Source: Treponema sp. (GTDB lineage Bacteria; Spirochaetota; Spirochaetia; Treponematales; Treponemataceae). Taken from it: 64,000 nt of DNA. The notes beneath the pieces are model-generated. The model ran no database searches, was not told the origin of the DNA, and saw only the letters and a list, made by a program, of their open reading frames with translations. Below, in pieces: positions 36,000-45,141 of the stretch (positions within the stretch are counted from its first letter, which is position 1; each line of letters starts with the position of its first letter). Both the position numbers and the translations under genes were made by a program. The stretch lies in the NCBI GenBank assembly GCA_016288205.1, contig JAEEYO010000072.1, forward strand, positions 22,268-86,267, in the 5' to 3' direction.

Positions 36000-37182
36000 C
36001 TCTGACAATGATTCCGCCACCAGCAATCACGCCGTCCCTGTAGAAAACTACGGACTGTCCCGGAGCCACCGCGCGCTGATGTTCGGCAAATGTGACTCTC
36101 ACGGCATCCCCGGACAAGGACTCGTCATCCGAATAATATGGCTCGACCAAAGCTTCCACGGGGCGGGATGCAAGACGGATTTTTACCATCGCCTTGAACG
36201 CGCACTTGGGATTAAATCCTGCGGGCCAAACAAGGTCGTCGGCAATCAGGGACGAGCAGAAAAGATCCGAATCATGACCGAGCACAATCAGATTTTTTTT
36301 CACATCGATTGAAGCAACGTAAAGAGGCTCCTTCGCGCTCACACCCAATCCGCGTCTCTGCCCCACCGTATAATGCTCAATTCCCTTGTGCCGTCCCAGA
36401 ACATGACCGTCCATGTCTATGAAATCACCCGGAACAGAAGGCTTGTCGGAAAAAATGATTTCCAGAAGCTCCCCCGGAATAAAATCCTGACTTTCCTCCC
36501 TGTTCGCGGCCTCAAGATTTCTTTCCCTCGCCATTTGGAAGACTTCCTTTTTTGTGTAGCCGAAAAGCGGGAAACGCACCTTCTCAAGAATTTCGGACGG
36601 AATGCGGTAAAGAAAATACGCCTGATCCTTGGTCACGTCCATCGCACACGCAATCTGCGCCGGATATGATTTCTCACCCTCAAAGTCTGTTACGCCAAAA
36701 GACTCCTGCACCGATTGGGTCCCGCGCACCACCTTCGCATAGTGTCCCGTACAAAAATAATCGTACTCAATCCCGAGCTTTTTTATCCCGGCAAGCAAGG
36801 CCCCGAATTTAATGAAGCGGTTGCACCTGATGCACGGATTCGGCGTCCTACCCGCCCTGTACTCAGCCTTAAAATATTCCAGCACCTCGCGCTTGTAATC
36901 CTCGCGGACATCAATCTCATAATATGGGATTCCCTGGGACTCACAAAATTCTCGGCACTCGGCAATCTGCTCCGCCTCACCCGGACTGTAGCAGCTCTCA
37001 TGTGCGAAAGCGGACTCAGGCAGATCGGCAATGTCATTGTTCCAAAGAGCCATGGTAACGCCCGTAACAACGCATCCGCGCTCCTTCATCAGCATAAGTG
37101 TCATTGTGGAATCCACACCCCCGGACATTCCGACCACCACACGGTCTCCGGCCTTGGGCATCTCAAGTTCATTATAAGTCAT
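35989..37182 (-). CDS. mnmA: tRNA-specific 2-thiouridylase
   Basis: A 397-residue enzyme that thiolates U34 of tRNA-Lys, -Glu and -Gln. Motifs: ATP-pyrophosphatase loop GMSGGVDST (about 17-25), the catalytic Cys in NPCIRCN (about 115), the CTGHYAKV segment, and a second Cys region. MnmA usually has about 360-380 residues; this one has a slightly longer N-terminus. The ATG at 37182 is chosen because a promoter (37217-37189) puts the transcript start exactly there; an in-frame ATG at 37188 would be left out of the message. No Shine-Dalgarno is present. Confidence 0.93.
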   Translation of the reverse strand: MTYNELEMPKAGDRVVVGMSGGVDSTMTLMLMKERGCVVTGVTMALWNNDIADLPESAFAHESCYSPGEAEQIAECREFCESQGIPYYEIDVREDYKREVLEYFKAEYRAGRTPNPCIRCNRFIKFGALLAGIKKLGIEYDYFCTGHYAKVVRGTQSVQESFGVTDFEGEKSYPAQIACAMDVTKDQAYFLYRIPSEILEKVRFPLFGYTKKEVFQMARERNLEAANREESQDFIPGELLEIIFSDKPSVPGDFIDMDGHVLGRHKGIEHYTVGQRRGLGVSAKEPLYVASIDVKKNLIVLGHDSDLFCSSLIADDLVWPAGFNPKCAFKAMVKIRLASRPVEALVEPYYSDDESLSGDAVRVTFAEHQRAVAPGQSVVFYRDGVIAGGGIIVRGEK

Positions 37183-37188
37183 ACGCAT

Positions 37189-37217
37189 ACTCTAGCACAA
37201 AAGAAATAATCTATCAA
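37189..37217 (-). promoter_or_regulatory. Leaderless-type promoter of mnmA
   Basis: Minus strand TTGATA (37217-37212), 17 bases, TAGAGT (37194-37189). The predicted start base is 37182, the A of the ATG. Confidence 0.55.
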
Positions 37218-37250
37218 TATGGTAGAGAATTATGGAGGATCTCCTAACCC

Positions 37251-37279
37251 TTGTACAACAAAGCAAAACGTGATACAAT
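37251..37279 (+). promoter_or_regulatory. Promoter of pta
   Basis: TTGTAC (37251-37256), 17 bases, TACAAT (37274-37279). Transcription should begin near 37286, at the foot of the hairpin 37288-37322. Confidence 0.65.
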
Positions 37280-37287
37280 AGAAGAAA

Positions 37288-37322
37288 TCAGGAACTCCAC
37301 CGTAAGCGCGGTCCGATCCTGA
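37288..37322 (+). promoter_or_regulatory. 5'-terminal hairpin in the pta leader
   Basis: TCAGGA (37288-37293) with TCCTGA (37317-37322), and inner ACCG (37299-37302) with CGGT (37309-37312). It lies at the very 5' end of the predicted mRNA and could protect it from decay. No known riboswitch was recognised. Confidence 0.45.
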
Positions 37323-37336
37323 AAAGTGAGGTTAAA

Positions 37337-38374
37337 ATGAATTTTGTTGAGGAAATGAAAAACAAGGCAAGGGAATATCAGAACTCCCTCGTGCTTCCCG
37401 AAGGAACTGAAGAGCGCACTGTGGTAGCGGCCGCAAAAATCGTGGCAGAAAAACTTGCAAAGAAAGTTACGCTGCTCGGTAAAAAAGAGGACGTGGAAAA
37501 AGTCGCATCTTCAAAGGGTGTTTCACTTGAGGGAATCGACATAATCAACCCGGAGGCTTCCGAGTGGCTCGATGATTTCGGAAAGGAATACTATGAGCTC
37601 CGCAAGGACAAAATCAACAAGAAGACTGGTCAGCCGGAAGTGACTCCCGAATCAGCAAGGGAATATATCCTCAAGGATCCTCTGAGCTTCGGTGCAATGA
37701 TGGTACGCCTCGGAAAAGCAGATGCGATGGTCTCTGGTGCCCTCTCCGCAACAGCGGATCTTCTTCGCGCGGGACTCAAAATCATCAAGACGGCTCCCGG
37801 AACAAGCACAGCTTCATCATGTTTCGTCATGGACACTCACGACAAGAAATGGGGAAAAGACGGATATCTTATTTTCGCAGATTGCGCCGTAAACCCGACA
37901 CCGACATCAGAGCAGCTTGCGGACATCGCCATGGACTCAGCAAAATCTTGCCGTGATCTCCTTGGTGCGGAACCGGCAGTCGCGATGCTCTCATTCTCAT
38001 CAAAAGGAAGCGGCGGAAAACTCCCCGATGTTCTTAAGGTTCAGGAAGCCGTGAAGATTGTAAAAGAAAAAGCTCCTGACCTCCTCCTTGACGGTGAGTT
38101 GCAGGCGGACGCATCTCTCATCCCGGAAGTGACGGCGAAAAAAGCTCCCGGTTCTCCAATCACCGGAAAAGTCAACACACTGATTTTCCCAAGCCTCGAA
38201 GCAGGAAACATCGGTTACAAGCTCGTCCAGAGATTTGCCGGCGCCGACGCTTATGGACCAATTCTCCAGGGATTCGCAAAGCCAATCAGCGACCTGAGTC
38301 GCGGATGCACAAGCGATGAGATTGTCGTAACATCAGCAATCACACTCGTGCAGGCAGGACCCAACAAAAACTAA
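37337..38374 (+). CDS. pta: Phosphate acetyltransferase
   Basis: A 345-residue enzyme interconverting acetyl-CoA and acetyl phosphate, the first step of acetate formation. The short, single-domain Pta form is indicated by length and motifs: LVLPEGTEERT (about 18-28), SGALSATADLLRAGLKII, and the C-terminal NTLIFPSLEAGNIGYKLVQR. GTGAGGT lies upstream of the ATG. The acetate kinase gene is not in this window. Together with the ferredoxin gene it supports a fermentative anaerobe. Confidence 0.96.
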   Translation: MNFVEEMKNKAREYQNSLVLPEGTEERTVVAAAKIVAEKLAKKVTLLGKKEDVEKVASSKGVSLEGIDIINPEASEWLDDFGKEYYELRKDKINKKTGQPEVTPESAREYILKDPLSFGAMMVRLGKADAMVSGALSATADLLRAGLKIIKTAPGTSTASSCFVMDTHDKKWGKDGYLIFADCAVNPTPTSEQLADIAMDSAKSCRDLLGAEPAVAMLSFSSKGSGGKLPDVLKVQEAVKIVKEKAPDLLLDGELQADASLIPEVTAKKAPGSPITGKVNTLIFPSLEAGNIGYKLVQRFAGADAYGPILQGFAKPISDLSRGCTSDEIVVTSAITLVQAGPNKN

Positions 38375-38408
38375 AGAAGGACAAAGACGGAGGACTTAAA
38401 GATATTTC

Positions 38409-39710
38409 ATGCTGACAAACACTCTTTACAAAAAAGCAAAGACTGGGGGACATTTATGGAGGCATTTGTCTCTATGTGCCGCAGCAGGGATTATTCTTTT
38501 TCTCCTCGTCTCTTGTAAAACAACCGAAGTGGTGGAGCCGGATCCGATCAGATTCTATCCTCCGCCACCGACACAAGAAGAGCTTGAATACAAAGCGACG
38601 CATTTTAACGACGGAACAAAAATCGTAACAAAAGAAACCGCATTCGACGACAGCGACTCTCTGCTTATGACTTTTGCGGGTGACATCATGGCTCACACGC
38701 CCAACTGGTCAAAGGGACGCTTCGATGAAATCTATGCCGCAATCAAACCATATCTAATAGAAAGCGATTTTGTATTTGCAAATTTGGAGACACCGGTTGC
38801 TGATTCCATAGAGTATGCGACCTACCCCGCTTTCAACGTCCATCACGAATATGCGGAGGCTGCAATCAGCGCCGGATTCAATGTTTTCAGTCTGACTAAC
38901 AATCACACGAACGACCGTGGCTTAAAAGGAATCAACGAGACAAGAGAGTGGTTCAAGAAAAAAGTTTCCGAAACCGCAGGATCAGATCGGCCCGTTTACG
39001 CGTGCGGATTAAAAGAAAAATCCAACGACCCGCTCACATATCAGATACTTGAAAAAAACGGATGGACAATCCTTTACGTCGCAATCACCGAAATCCTGAA
39101 CAATCCCTCGAACTCGCCCTATATTGATTATGTGGAGCCGTACAAAAAACAAAGGGAGCAGTTCATCAGCACTCTGAAAAAAATGAAGGAAGAGCATCCT
39201 GCGGATTTATTCATCCTCAGCATCCACTGTGCGGAACCGGAGTACATTCTTACCGTGCAGAAAACTCAAAAGGAATTTTATTTCCAGCTTCTTGACGCCG
39301 GAGTTGATGTCGTGTGGGTCAATCATCCGCATGTACCGAAATATTGGGAACTCGTACCAGATACCGAGAACACGGCACGCAAGATGATTTTTTACTCAAT
39401 GGGAAACACAATCAGCGCGCAGAGGACAAAACCGAACTGGTCAAAACCATCCGACGGACACGAGTACACTGGCGAGGGCAACATGATTCAGGTCCGCTTC
39501 ACAAAAGATGAGGACGGAGTAAAAGTCTCGTGGATAAATCCCATGACTCTCACAACATATATTGAAAGCGACAGAATGTACGTCATAAAACTACTTGACG
39601 ATGATTTCATACAAAGCCTTTATAGCGAGGGCGTAAAAAACTGGCCAAAATATTTGACCGAACGAAAAAAACTCATGGAGCAAATTACAGGAACAGTCAC
39701 ATGGCAATAG
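38409..39710 (+). CDS. CapA-like (PGA_cap) lipoprotein, putative metallophosphatase fold
   Basis: A 433-residue lipoprotein (lipobox LLVSC, Cys36). The body fits the CapA/PgsA capsule-synthesis family: LMTFAGDIMAH (about 90), FVFANLETPV, SLTNNHTNDRGLKGI and NHPHVPKYWE, which carry the metal ligands of a calcineurin-like fold. Role unknown; CapA proteins are tied to poly-glutamate capsule, but no CapBC genes are near. Its stop overlaps the helicase start by 10 bases. The Shine-Dalgarno (GGAGG) lies 15 bases before the ATG, longer than normal. Confidence 0.82.
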   Translation: MLTNTLYKKAKTGGHLWRHLSLCAAAGIILFLLVSCKTTEVVEPDPIRFYPPPPTQEELEYKATHFNDGTKIVTKETAFDDSDSLLMTFAGDIMAHTPNWSKGRFDEIYAAIKPYLIESDFVFANLETPVADSIEYATYPAFNVHHEYAEAAISAGFNVFSLTNNHTNDRGLKGINETREWFKKKVSETAGSDRPVYACGLKEKSNDPLTYQILEKNGWTILYVAITEILNNPSNSPYIDYVEPYKKQREQFISTLKKMKEEHPADLFILSIHCAEPEYILTVQKTQKEFYFQLLDAGVDVVWVNHPHVPKYWELVPDTENTARKMIFYSMGNTISAQRTKPNWSKPSDGHEYTGEGNMIQVRFTKDEDGVKVSWINPMTLTTYIESDRMYVIKLLDDDFIQSLYSEGVKNWPKYLTERKKLMEQITGTVTWQ

Positions 39711-42313
39711 ATTACAAGAGCCTGCCCGTTTATGAGCAGAAAGACAGAATACTTGAAGCATTGGAGCACAATCAGGTCATCGTAGTGCAAAGTCCGACGG
39801 GAAGCGGAAAGACAACGCAGCTCCCGGTAATCCTGCATGAGGCGGGATATTCAAACAACGGAATCATCGCCGTCACACAGCCACGTCGCATTGCGGCACT
39901 CAGCGTCTCGGAATTCATCTCAAAGCAGCTCAAGACAAAATATCCCGGACTTGTCGGTTACAAATTCCGCTTTGAGGACAAAACCGACGCGACGACAAAA
40001 ATAAAAATAATGACCGACGGAATTCTTTTGCAGGAGATGAAACTTGATCCGTGGATGAGCAAGTATTCCGTAATCATGGTGGACGAGGCACACGAGCGCA
40101 GCCTGAACATTGATTTTGTCCTCGGTCTTTTAAAGCGAATCCTTGAAGTGCGGAAAGATTTCAAAGTGATTGTCTCATCCGCAACAATGAACGCGGAGGC
40201 ATTCAGCGAGTACTTTGACGGCTGCCCCATCGTCACGATTGACACTCAGGTTTTCCCGGTCACGATGATTTACGATCCGCCGGCAGTTGAGGCAAGCACG
40301 GCAAGCGAGAACGCATCAGAGGCACTAATCTCGAAAATCGCGGACATAATTGAGCGTGTACTTTTGAACCATGAGAGCGGCGACATACTTGTTTTCCTTC
40401 CCGGTGAAAAAATCATCAAGGACGCAATGCAGTATCTTTTGAACACAAAGTTCCACAACAAAATCCACATCATTCCGCTGTACGGCCGGCTTCCGAAAGA
40501 GGAGCAGGAAAAAGTTTTCTCAAACCCACCGTTCGGTAAAAAGAAAGTCGTACTCAGCACGAACATCGCGGAAACATCGGTGACAATCAACGGAATCACG
40601 ACGGTAATTGACTCGGGACTCGCAAAATTAAATTTCTACAGTCCGCGCACATTCACATCCAGCCTGATTGAGACACCGGTAAGCAAAGCGTCATGCAGCC
40701 AGAGACGAGGTAGAGCCGGAAGAACCTGCCCCGGTACCTGCTACAGACTTTATCCGCGAACCGAATTTGAGACACGTCCGAATTACACCACCGAGGAAAT
40801 CTACCGCACGGATTTGAGCGAGGTCGTCCTCAGGATGTCGGAGCTCGGCATAACTGATTTTGAAAGATTCAATTTCATCTCACCGCCCGGACGCGAAGGA
40901 CTCATCGGTGCCGTCAACACACTGAACATGCTCAAGGCACTGGAAAGCGACGGAACTCTCAGCAAGATCGGAAAACTCATGGTGGAATTTCCTCTTGAGC
41001 CGAGGGTGTCCAGAATCATCGTGGAAAGCATACTGCACTATCCCGACGTACTTGAGGAAGTTTTAATCGCCGCATCATTCCTTAGCGCACAGTCACCTTT
41101 CGTACTTCCCGTGGGAGAGGAGATGGACGCAAGACAGGCGCACCACGCATTCCGCGACATACAGGGAGATTTTGTCTCATACATCAATCTTTTCCGCACC
41201 TACTCGGGAATGGCAAACAAGGAGAAATTCTGCAAGCGAAGTTACCTTGACGAAAAAGTCATGGCGGAGATTGAGAACATAAAGGAACAGCTTGAGGACA
41301 TAGTTTCAAAGCGTCTCCAGATGCCCATCACAAGCGGAGGAAACGTGGACGACTATCTGTGCTGCATCGCATCCGGAATGATTCAATTCGTGTGCATACG
41401 CGAAGGACGTGAGAGCTACAGGAGCCTTACCGCCGACCACATTACAATCCATCCGGGCTCATCCATGTTCAGGACAAATCCGCTCTACATAGTGGCAGGT
41501 GAAATCGTAAAGACAAGCCGCACGTTCGCAATGAGCGTCTCACCTTTGACCAAGGCACTCCTCGCAAAAATTGACCCGGGACTTGAAAAGCATCTTTCGG
41601 ATCTCCGCGGTTCCAAGGGCGAAAACGATCGTGCAGCCAAAAATAAAAATGCGCGTGAGACCGAGGATCAGAAATCAGCAGGGAAATCAGGCAAAAAATC
41701 CAAGAAGGAAAGCAAGGCCGAGGCAAAAAAGCAGGATGAGAACACCGTGGAATTCGGCGGTGAAATCTTTGAGCTTACAAAAATCAAGGGCAAGAAAACT
41801 GTTCTTCTTCCCTGGGAAAAATTCAAGCCGGCTCTTGGACAAGAAAAAAACGAGGGACTTCTTTCCACCATCGGAGGAATGCGCGGCTCAATCAAAATGC
41901 AGAAGGGATTTACCCTGCTCAATTATGAAAAGATGGATCTCATAATGAAGGTTGCCCGCACGTTGAATCTTGAGCCTTTAGATGAAAAGCAGTGGCAGAG
42001 AAAACTCAACCTGAACATTGCCGATCCTGAAAACGGAAGCGCAAACTTGAACATGCTAGCGGATTCAGTTCCCTGCATCATGCGTGTGACGACCGCAAAA
42101 GCCCAGTCCAAGGAGCTCGGATTCATCTGTCTCTTTACCGACGGAAACGGCACCTACTGGTTCAAAGTGTCCCGTGGATTTTCCACCGCCTTGAACGAAA
42201 GTCTCTCGTCCCTTGAAAAACTCGTGGATGACGCCGAGAACATGGGACTTGACATTGCAAGGAAGGAAAAAATCAACATGGTGTACCGCCTCCTGAACGG
42301 GCTGTACGAGTGA
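39701..42313 (+). CDS. DEAH-box ATP-dependent RNA helicase (HrpA/HrpB-like)
   Basis: An 870-residue superfamily 2 helicase. Motifs: GSGKTTQ (Walker A, about 33-39), DEAHERS (motif II, about 128-134), SSAT (motif III) and QRRGRAGR (motif VI, about 330). HA2 and OB-fold regions follow to about 630. A strongly charged Lys-rich insert (about 636-686) comes before a final 180-residue domain that I do not recognise and that E. coli HrpB lacks. It is shorter than HrpA (about 1300). It starts inside the CapA-like gene, overlapping by 10 bases, so translation is coupled. Confidence 0.9.
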   Translation: MAIDYKSLPVYEQKDRILEALEHNQVIVVQSPTGSGKTTQLPVILHEAGYSNNGIIAVTQPRRIAALSVSEFISKQLKTKYPGLVGYKFRFEDKTDATTKIKIMTDGILLQEMKLDPWMSKYSVIMVDEAHERSLNIDFVLGLLKRILEVRKDFKVIVSSATMNAEAFSEYFDGCPIVTIDTQVFPVTMIYDPPAVEASTASENASEALISKIADIIERVLLNHESGDILVFLPGEKIIKDAMQYLLNTKFHNKIHIIPLYGRLPKEEQEKVFSNPPFGKKKVVLSTNIAETSVTINGITTVIDSGLAKLNFYSPRTFTSSLIETPVSKASCSQRRGRAGRTCPGTCYRLYPRTEFETRPNYTTEEIYRTDLSEVVLRMSELGITDFERFNFISPPGREGLIGAVNTLNMLKALESDGTLSKIGKLMVEFPLEPRVSRIIVESILHYPDVLEEVLIAASFLSAQSPFVLPVGEEMDARQAHHAFRDIQGDFVSYINLFRTYSGMANKEKFCKRSYLDEKVMAEIENIKEQLEDIVSKRLQMPITSGGNVDDYLCCIASGMIQFVCIREGRESYRSLTADHITIHPGSSMFRTNPLYIVAGEIVKTSRTFAMSVSPLTKALLAKIDPGLEKHLSDLRGSKGENDRAAKNKNARETEDQKSAGKSGKKSKKESKAEAKKQDENTVEFGGEIFELTKIKGKKTVLLPWEKFKPALGQEKNEGLLSTIGGMRGSIKMQKGFTLLNYEKMDLIMKVARTLNLEPLDEKQWQRKLNLNIADPENGSANLNMLADSVPCIMRVTTAKAQSKELGFICLFTDGNGTYWFKVSRGFSTALNESLSSLEKLVDDAENMGLDIARKEKINMVYRLLNGLYE

Positions 42314-42326
42314 TTCATTTTTAAAC

Positions 42327-42361
42327 AAAAAAACGCTGATTGCACCTCCACAACCAGCGTT
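42327..42361 (-). terminator. Intrinsic terminator of the tgt-HEAT transcript
   Basis: Read on the minus strand, AACGCTG pairs with CAGCGTT, with an inner TTG/CAA extension, followed by a run of seven T (42333-42327). Confidence 0.75.
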
Positions 42362-42381
42362 AATATAAAATCGGAACATCC

Positions 42382-43938
42382 TTATTTTCCGATTCCTTTC
42401 AGAATCTTTTTGGCCTTCACTGCATTTACGTTGGAGGCCTTTTTCTTTTTACCGTCGCTTTCATCATCGGGAGCGAGTGCGGCTAAATCCTCAACGGCCT
42501 GTTTTGCACTTGAGTAGCGACCTTTAGCATAGATGTCAAGTCCGGTTCCCTGTGTCGCAACATCCTTGCTCTTGATGTATTCCAAACAGATGTCCGCAAA
42601 CTCGGGCTTACCATACTTTGCGAATTCCTTGCCGAGCGCATAACGGAGACTCTTCTGCTTGTCGCTTTTCAATGTCTCACGTGCAAGCTCAATTATTTCC
42701 TGTGTGCCGGCGTTTCCATTCTCAAGCAATGCGGCCGCAACTTTTGCCTTGGCTCCATCCCCGGATTTTTTATCCTTGATTACGCCCACCAGATACTCGT
42801 TTCCGTCAGCCGTATTCAGTTTTGCAAGCACCTTGTAGCACTTTTCCTTGACCACATTCTCTTCCTTATGCTTGCAATGGTAAATCAGATCCTTGGACGC
42901 GGAAGTGATGTTTTGTGTCTCCACCGCATTGATTGCCTCAAGACGCACGCGGTAGTTATCATCCTTGAGGGCCTGCTTGAACACTTCCTGCACGGAGGAA
43001 TCAGAGTAATGTGAAAGACCGCGGATTACGGACTCACGCACTTTCGGCTCATCGGCTTCGTAAAGCTCAATCAAAATGTCCTTTGACTCGGGGACTTCCA
43101 TCGCACCAATGGCTTCTGCTGCATAGGCACGCACATACATATCCTCGTTTTTGTCCTGAGCAATTTCGGAAAGCTGCTCCCATGTCTCCACGGCATTGAG
43201 TTTTCCAAGCACACGCATCAGGGACTGTTTTTGCGCAAGGGTCAAATCCTCATCCAGATAGCCGGTCAGATACACAGCCTCCTCCACACCGCCAATGTCG
43301 CCCATGCACTCAAGAGCCGCGTTGAAATATCCCAGATCATCCTTTTCCAAAAGCTCTACCACAGCCGGAATCGCATCCGAACTTTTTACGGCAGACACAT
43401 AAGCAAAACAAGCGTTGACCGTGGCGGTTCTCTCATCGAAGGGATCATTCAGAACACCGACGGCAAAATCCTCCAGACAGGGATCCTTGAGCTTTGCAAA
43501 ATACGCAAGCAGCTTCTCGCGGACCTTGGGGCTCTTTGTCTCCTGGAAAAGGTCATAAGCCTCCTCCTTGAATCGGTAATCCTCGGCGGAAGTAAGCTCG
43601 TCAAGAAGATCGCAGATTTCATCGGTCAGTCCGTAGCTCAAAACGTCGCGGGTCTCTTCCTCGTACTCTTCCCCGGCCTTCTCCAGATTTTTCTCGTTGG
43701 AAGAAGATATTTGCTCCTGAGTGGCAGCCTGGGGTCTCTTTGCATTCGGCCAGATTTTATCCTTTTTGACGTATTCCGCCCTTACATCAGTCTCATTTTC
43801 GGACACTACCGGCGTGTCTGCGGCAGTTTCTGTGGACGTTTCTACGGAAATTTCAGTGCCATCAGTCTCTAAATCAGCCTGCGCAAACAGTGAAAATCCT
43901 AAAAAAAGGAGCGCACAAGCAGCAATCGTTCTCTTCAT
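42382..43938 (-). CDS. Secreted HEAT-repeat protein
   Basis: A 518-residue protein with signal peptide MKRTIAACALLFLGFSLFA and an acidic Thr/Glu-rich linker (about 20-85). Many tandem helical repeats of about 30-38 residues follow (segments such as AEAIGAMEVPESKDILIELYE and DDNYRVRLEAINAVE), typical of HEAT repeats. It is probably a periplasmic scaffold that binds proteins; no enzymatic part is seen. The ATG at 43938 has GAGAGGT upstream; the longer frame to 44004 overlaps tgt. It is the last gene of the minus-strand string M16-dut-lptF-lptG-tgt. Confidence 0.82.
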   Translation of the reverse strand: MKRTIAACALLFLGFSLFAQADLETDGTEISVETSTETAADTPVVSENETDVRAEYVKKDKIWPNAKRPQAATQEQISSSNEKNLEKAGEEYEEETRDVLSYGLTDEICDLLDELTSAEDYRFKEEAYDLFQETKSPKVREKLLAYFAKLKDPCLEDFAVGVLNDPFDERTATVNACFAYVSAVKSSDAIPAVVELLEKDDLGYFNAALECMGDIGGVEEAVYLTGYLDEDLTLAQKQSLMRVLGKLNAVETWEQLSEIAQDKNEDMYVRAYAAEAIGAMEVPESKDILIELYEADEPKVRESVIRGLSHYSDSSVQEVFKQALKDDNYRVRLEAINAVETQNITSASKDLIYHCKHKEENVVKEKCYKVLAKLNTADGNEYLVGVIKDKKSGDGAKAKVAAALLENGNAGTQEIIELARETLKSDKQKSLRYALGKEFAKYGKPEFADICLEYIKSKDVATQGTGLDIYAKGRYSSAKQAVEDLAALAPDDESDGKKKKASNVNAVKAKKILKGIGK

Positions 43939-43970
43939 TTGACCACCTCTCAACAGGTTTATTCTATTGA

Positions 43971-45116
43971 TTAAACATCGTTTGAATGAAATTGTTTCAA
44001 CCATTCTTCTTTAAAAATCGGAAAATTTCCCTCTTTTATTGACTTTCTGGCGTCTTTTATGAGCTGATTCAGGAAATACAGGTTGTGATAGCTCGCAAGC
44101 ATGGAGGAAAGAATCTCCTGCTCCCTGAAAATATGCCTCAGATAGGCCCTTGAGTAGTTGCGGCAGACTTTGCATGTACATGAGCTGTCCACCGGGCTAA
44201 AATCCCTTTCAAAACGCTTCTGTTTGATTGAAAGCATTCCGTGGTGGGTAAAATAAAGTCCGTGCCGGGCGACTCTGGTAGGCTGAACGCAGTCAAACAT
44301 GTCCACACCGCAGGAGATTGCCTCTAGGATGTATTCCGGGGTACCGATTCCCATCACGTAGCAGGGCTTGGTTCGGTCCACAAATTGAACCGTGTGACGG
44401 AGCATTTTGGTGAACATCTCTGGAGGCTCACCCACGCTGAGTCCACCGATTGCGAATCCGGGTGTGTCAAGGGAAGAGACGAATTCCGCGCTGATCTTTC
44501 TTAAATCCTCAAAGAAATTTCCCTGAATGATTGGAAACAGAATGCCCTTATATCCTTCCTCCCGCTGTTTTTTCCACTCGCTGATTGCACGGTTCGTCCA
44601 GTCAGTCGTAATCCTGAGCGCATTTTCCGCATCCTTTCTTTCCACGCCGAAGCCTGTACAGACATCGAGCTGCATCTGTATGTCGCTGTTGAGCTTCACC
44701 TGGGTCTGAACCACGTTCTCCGGGGTAAAAAAATGCTTGGAGCCGTCTATGTCGCTTCTGAAAGTCACACCGTCGTCCTTGATTTTTCTGAGCGACGAAA
44801 GGGAAAAAACCTGGAATCCGCCGGAATCAGTAAGGAAATTTTTCTTCCATCCGGTAAATCCGTGGAGTCCACCGCCCTCCTGCACAATGTCCGCGCCCGG
44901 TCTCAGATACATGTGGTAAGTGTTCGCGAGGATGATTTCAAATCCCATTTCGTCAAGCTCATCCTTGGACACAGCCTTTACGGTTCCCTTGGTTCCGACC
45001 GGCATGAAAACGGGAGTCTGCACGTCGCCATGAGGAAGATGCATCACGCCGCACCTTGCATGAGATTCATTGTCCCTCGCCGTAATGTCAAAAAAATTTT
45101 CTATCAAACTTCCCAT
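43971..45116 (-). CDS. tgt: Queuine tRNA-ribosyltransferase
   Basis: A 381-residue enzyme exchanging G34 for the queuine precursor preQ1 in tRNAs with GUN anticodons. Motifs: TDSGGFQVFSL (catalytic Asp about 96), the second Asp in MFDCVQPTRVARHG, and the zinc site CTCKVC followed by a His further on. Length is normal. AAGGAG lies about 8 bases before the ATG. It follows lptG by 25 bases. No queF, queC or queA gene is in the window. Confidence 0.96.
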   Translation of the reverse strand: MGSLIENFFDITARDNESHARCGVMHLPHGDVQTPVFMPVGTKGTVKAVSKDELDEMGFEIILANTYHMYLRPGADIVQEGGGLHGFTGWKKNFLTDSGGFQVFSLSSLRKIKDDGVTFRSDIDGSKHFFTPENVVQTQVKLNSDIQMQLDVCTGFGVERKDAENALRITTDWTNRAISEWKKQREEGYKGILFPIIQGNFFEDLRKISAEFVSSLDTPGFAIGGLSVGEPPEMFTKMLRHTVQFVDRTKPCYVMGIGTPEYILEAISCGVDMFDCVQPTRVARHGLYFTHHGMLSIKQKRFERDFSPVDSSCTCKVCRNYSRAYLRHIFREQEILSSMLASYHNLYFLNQLIKDARKSIKEGNFPIFKEEWLKQFHSNDV

Positions 45117-45141
45117 CTTTGAATCTCCTTGATTAAAATTA

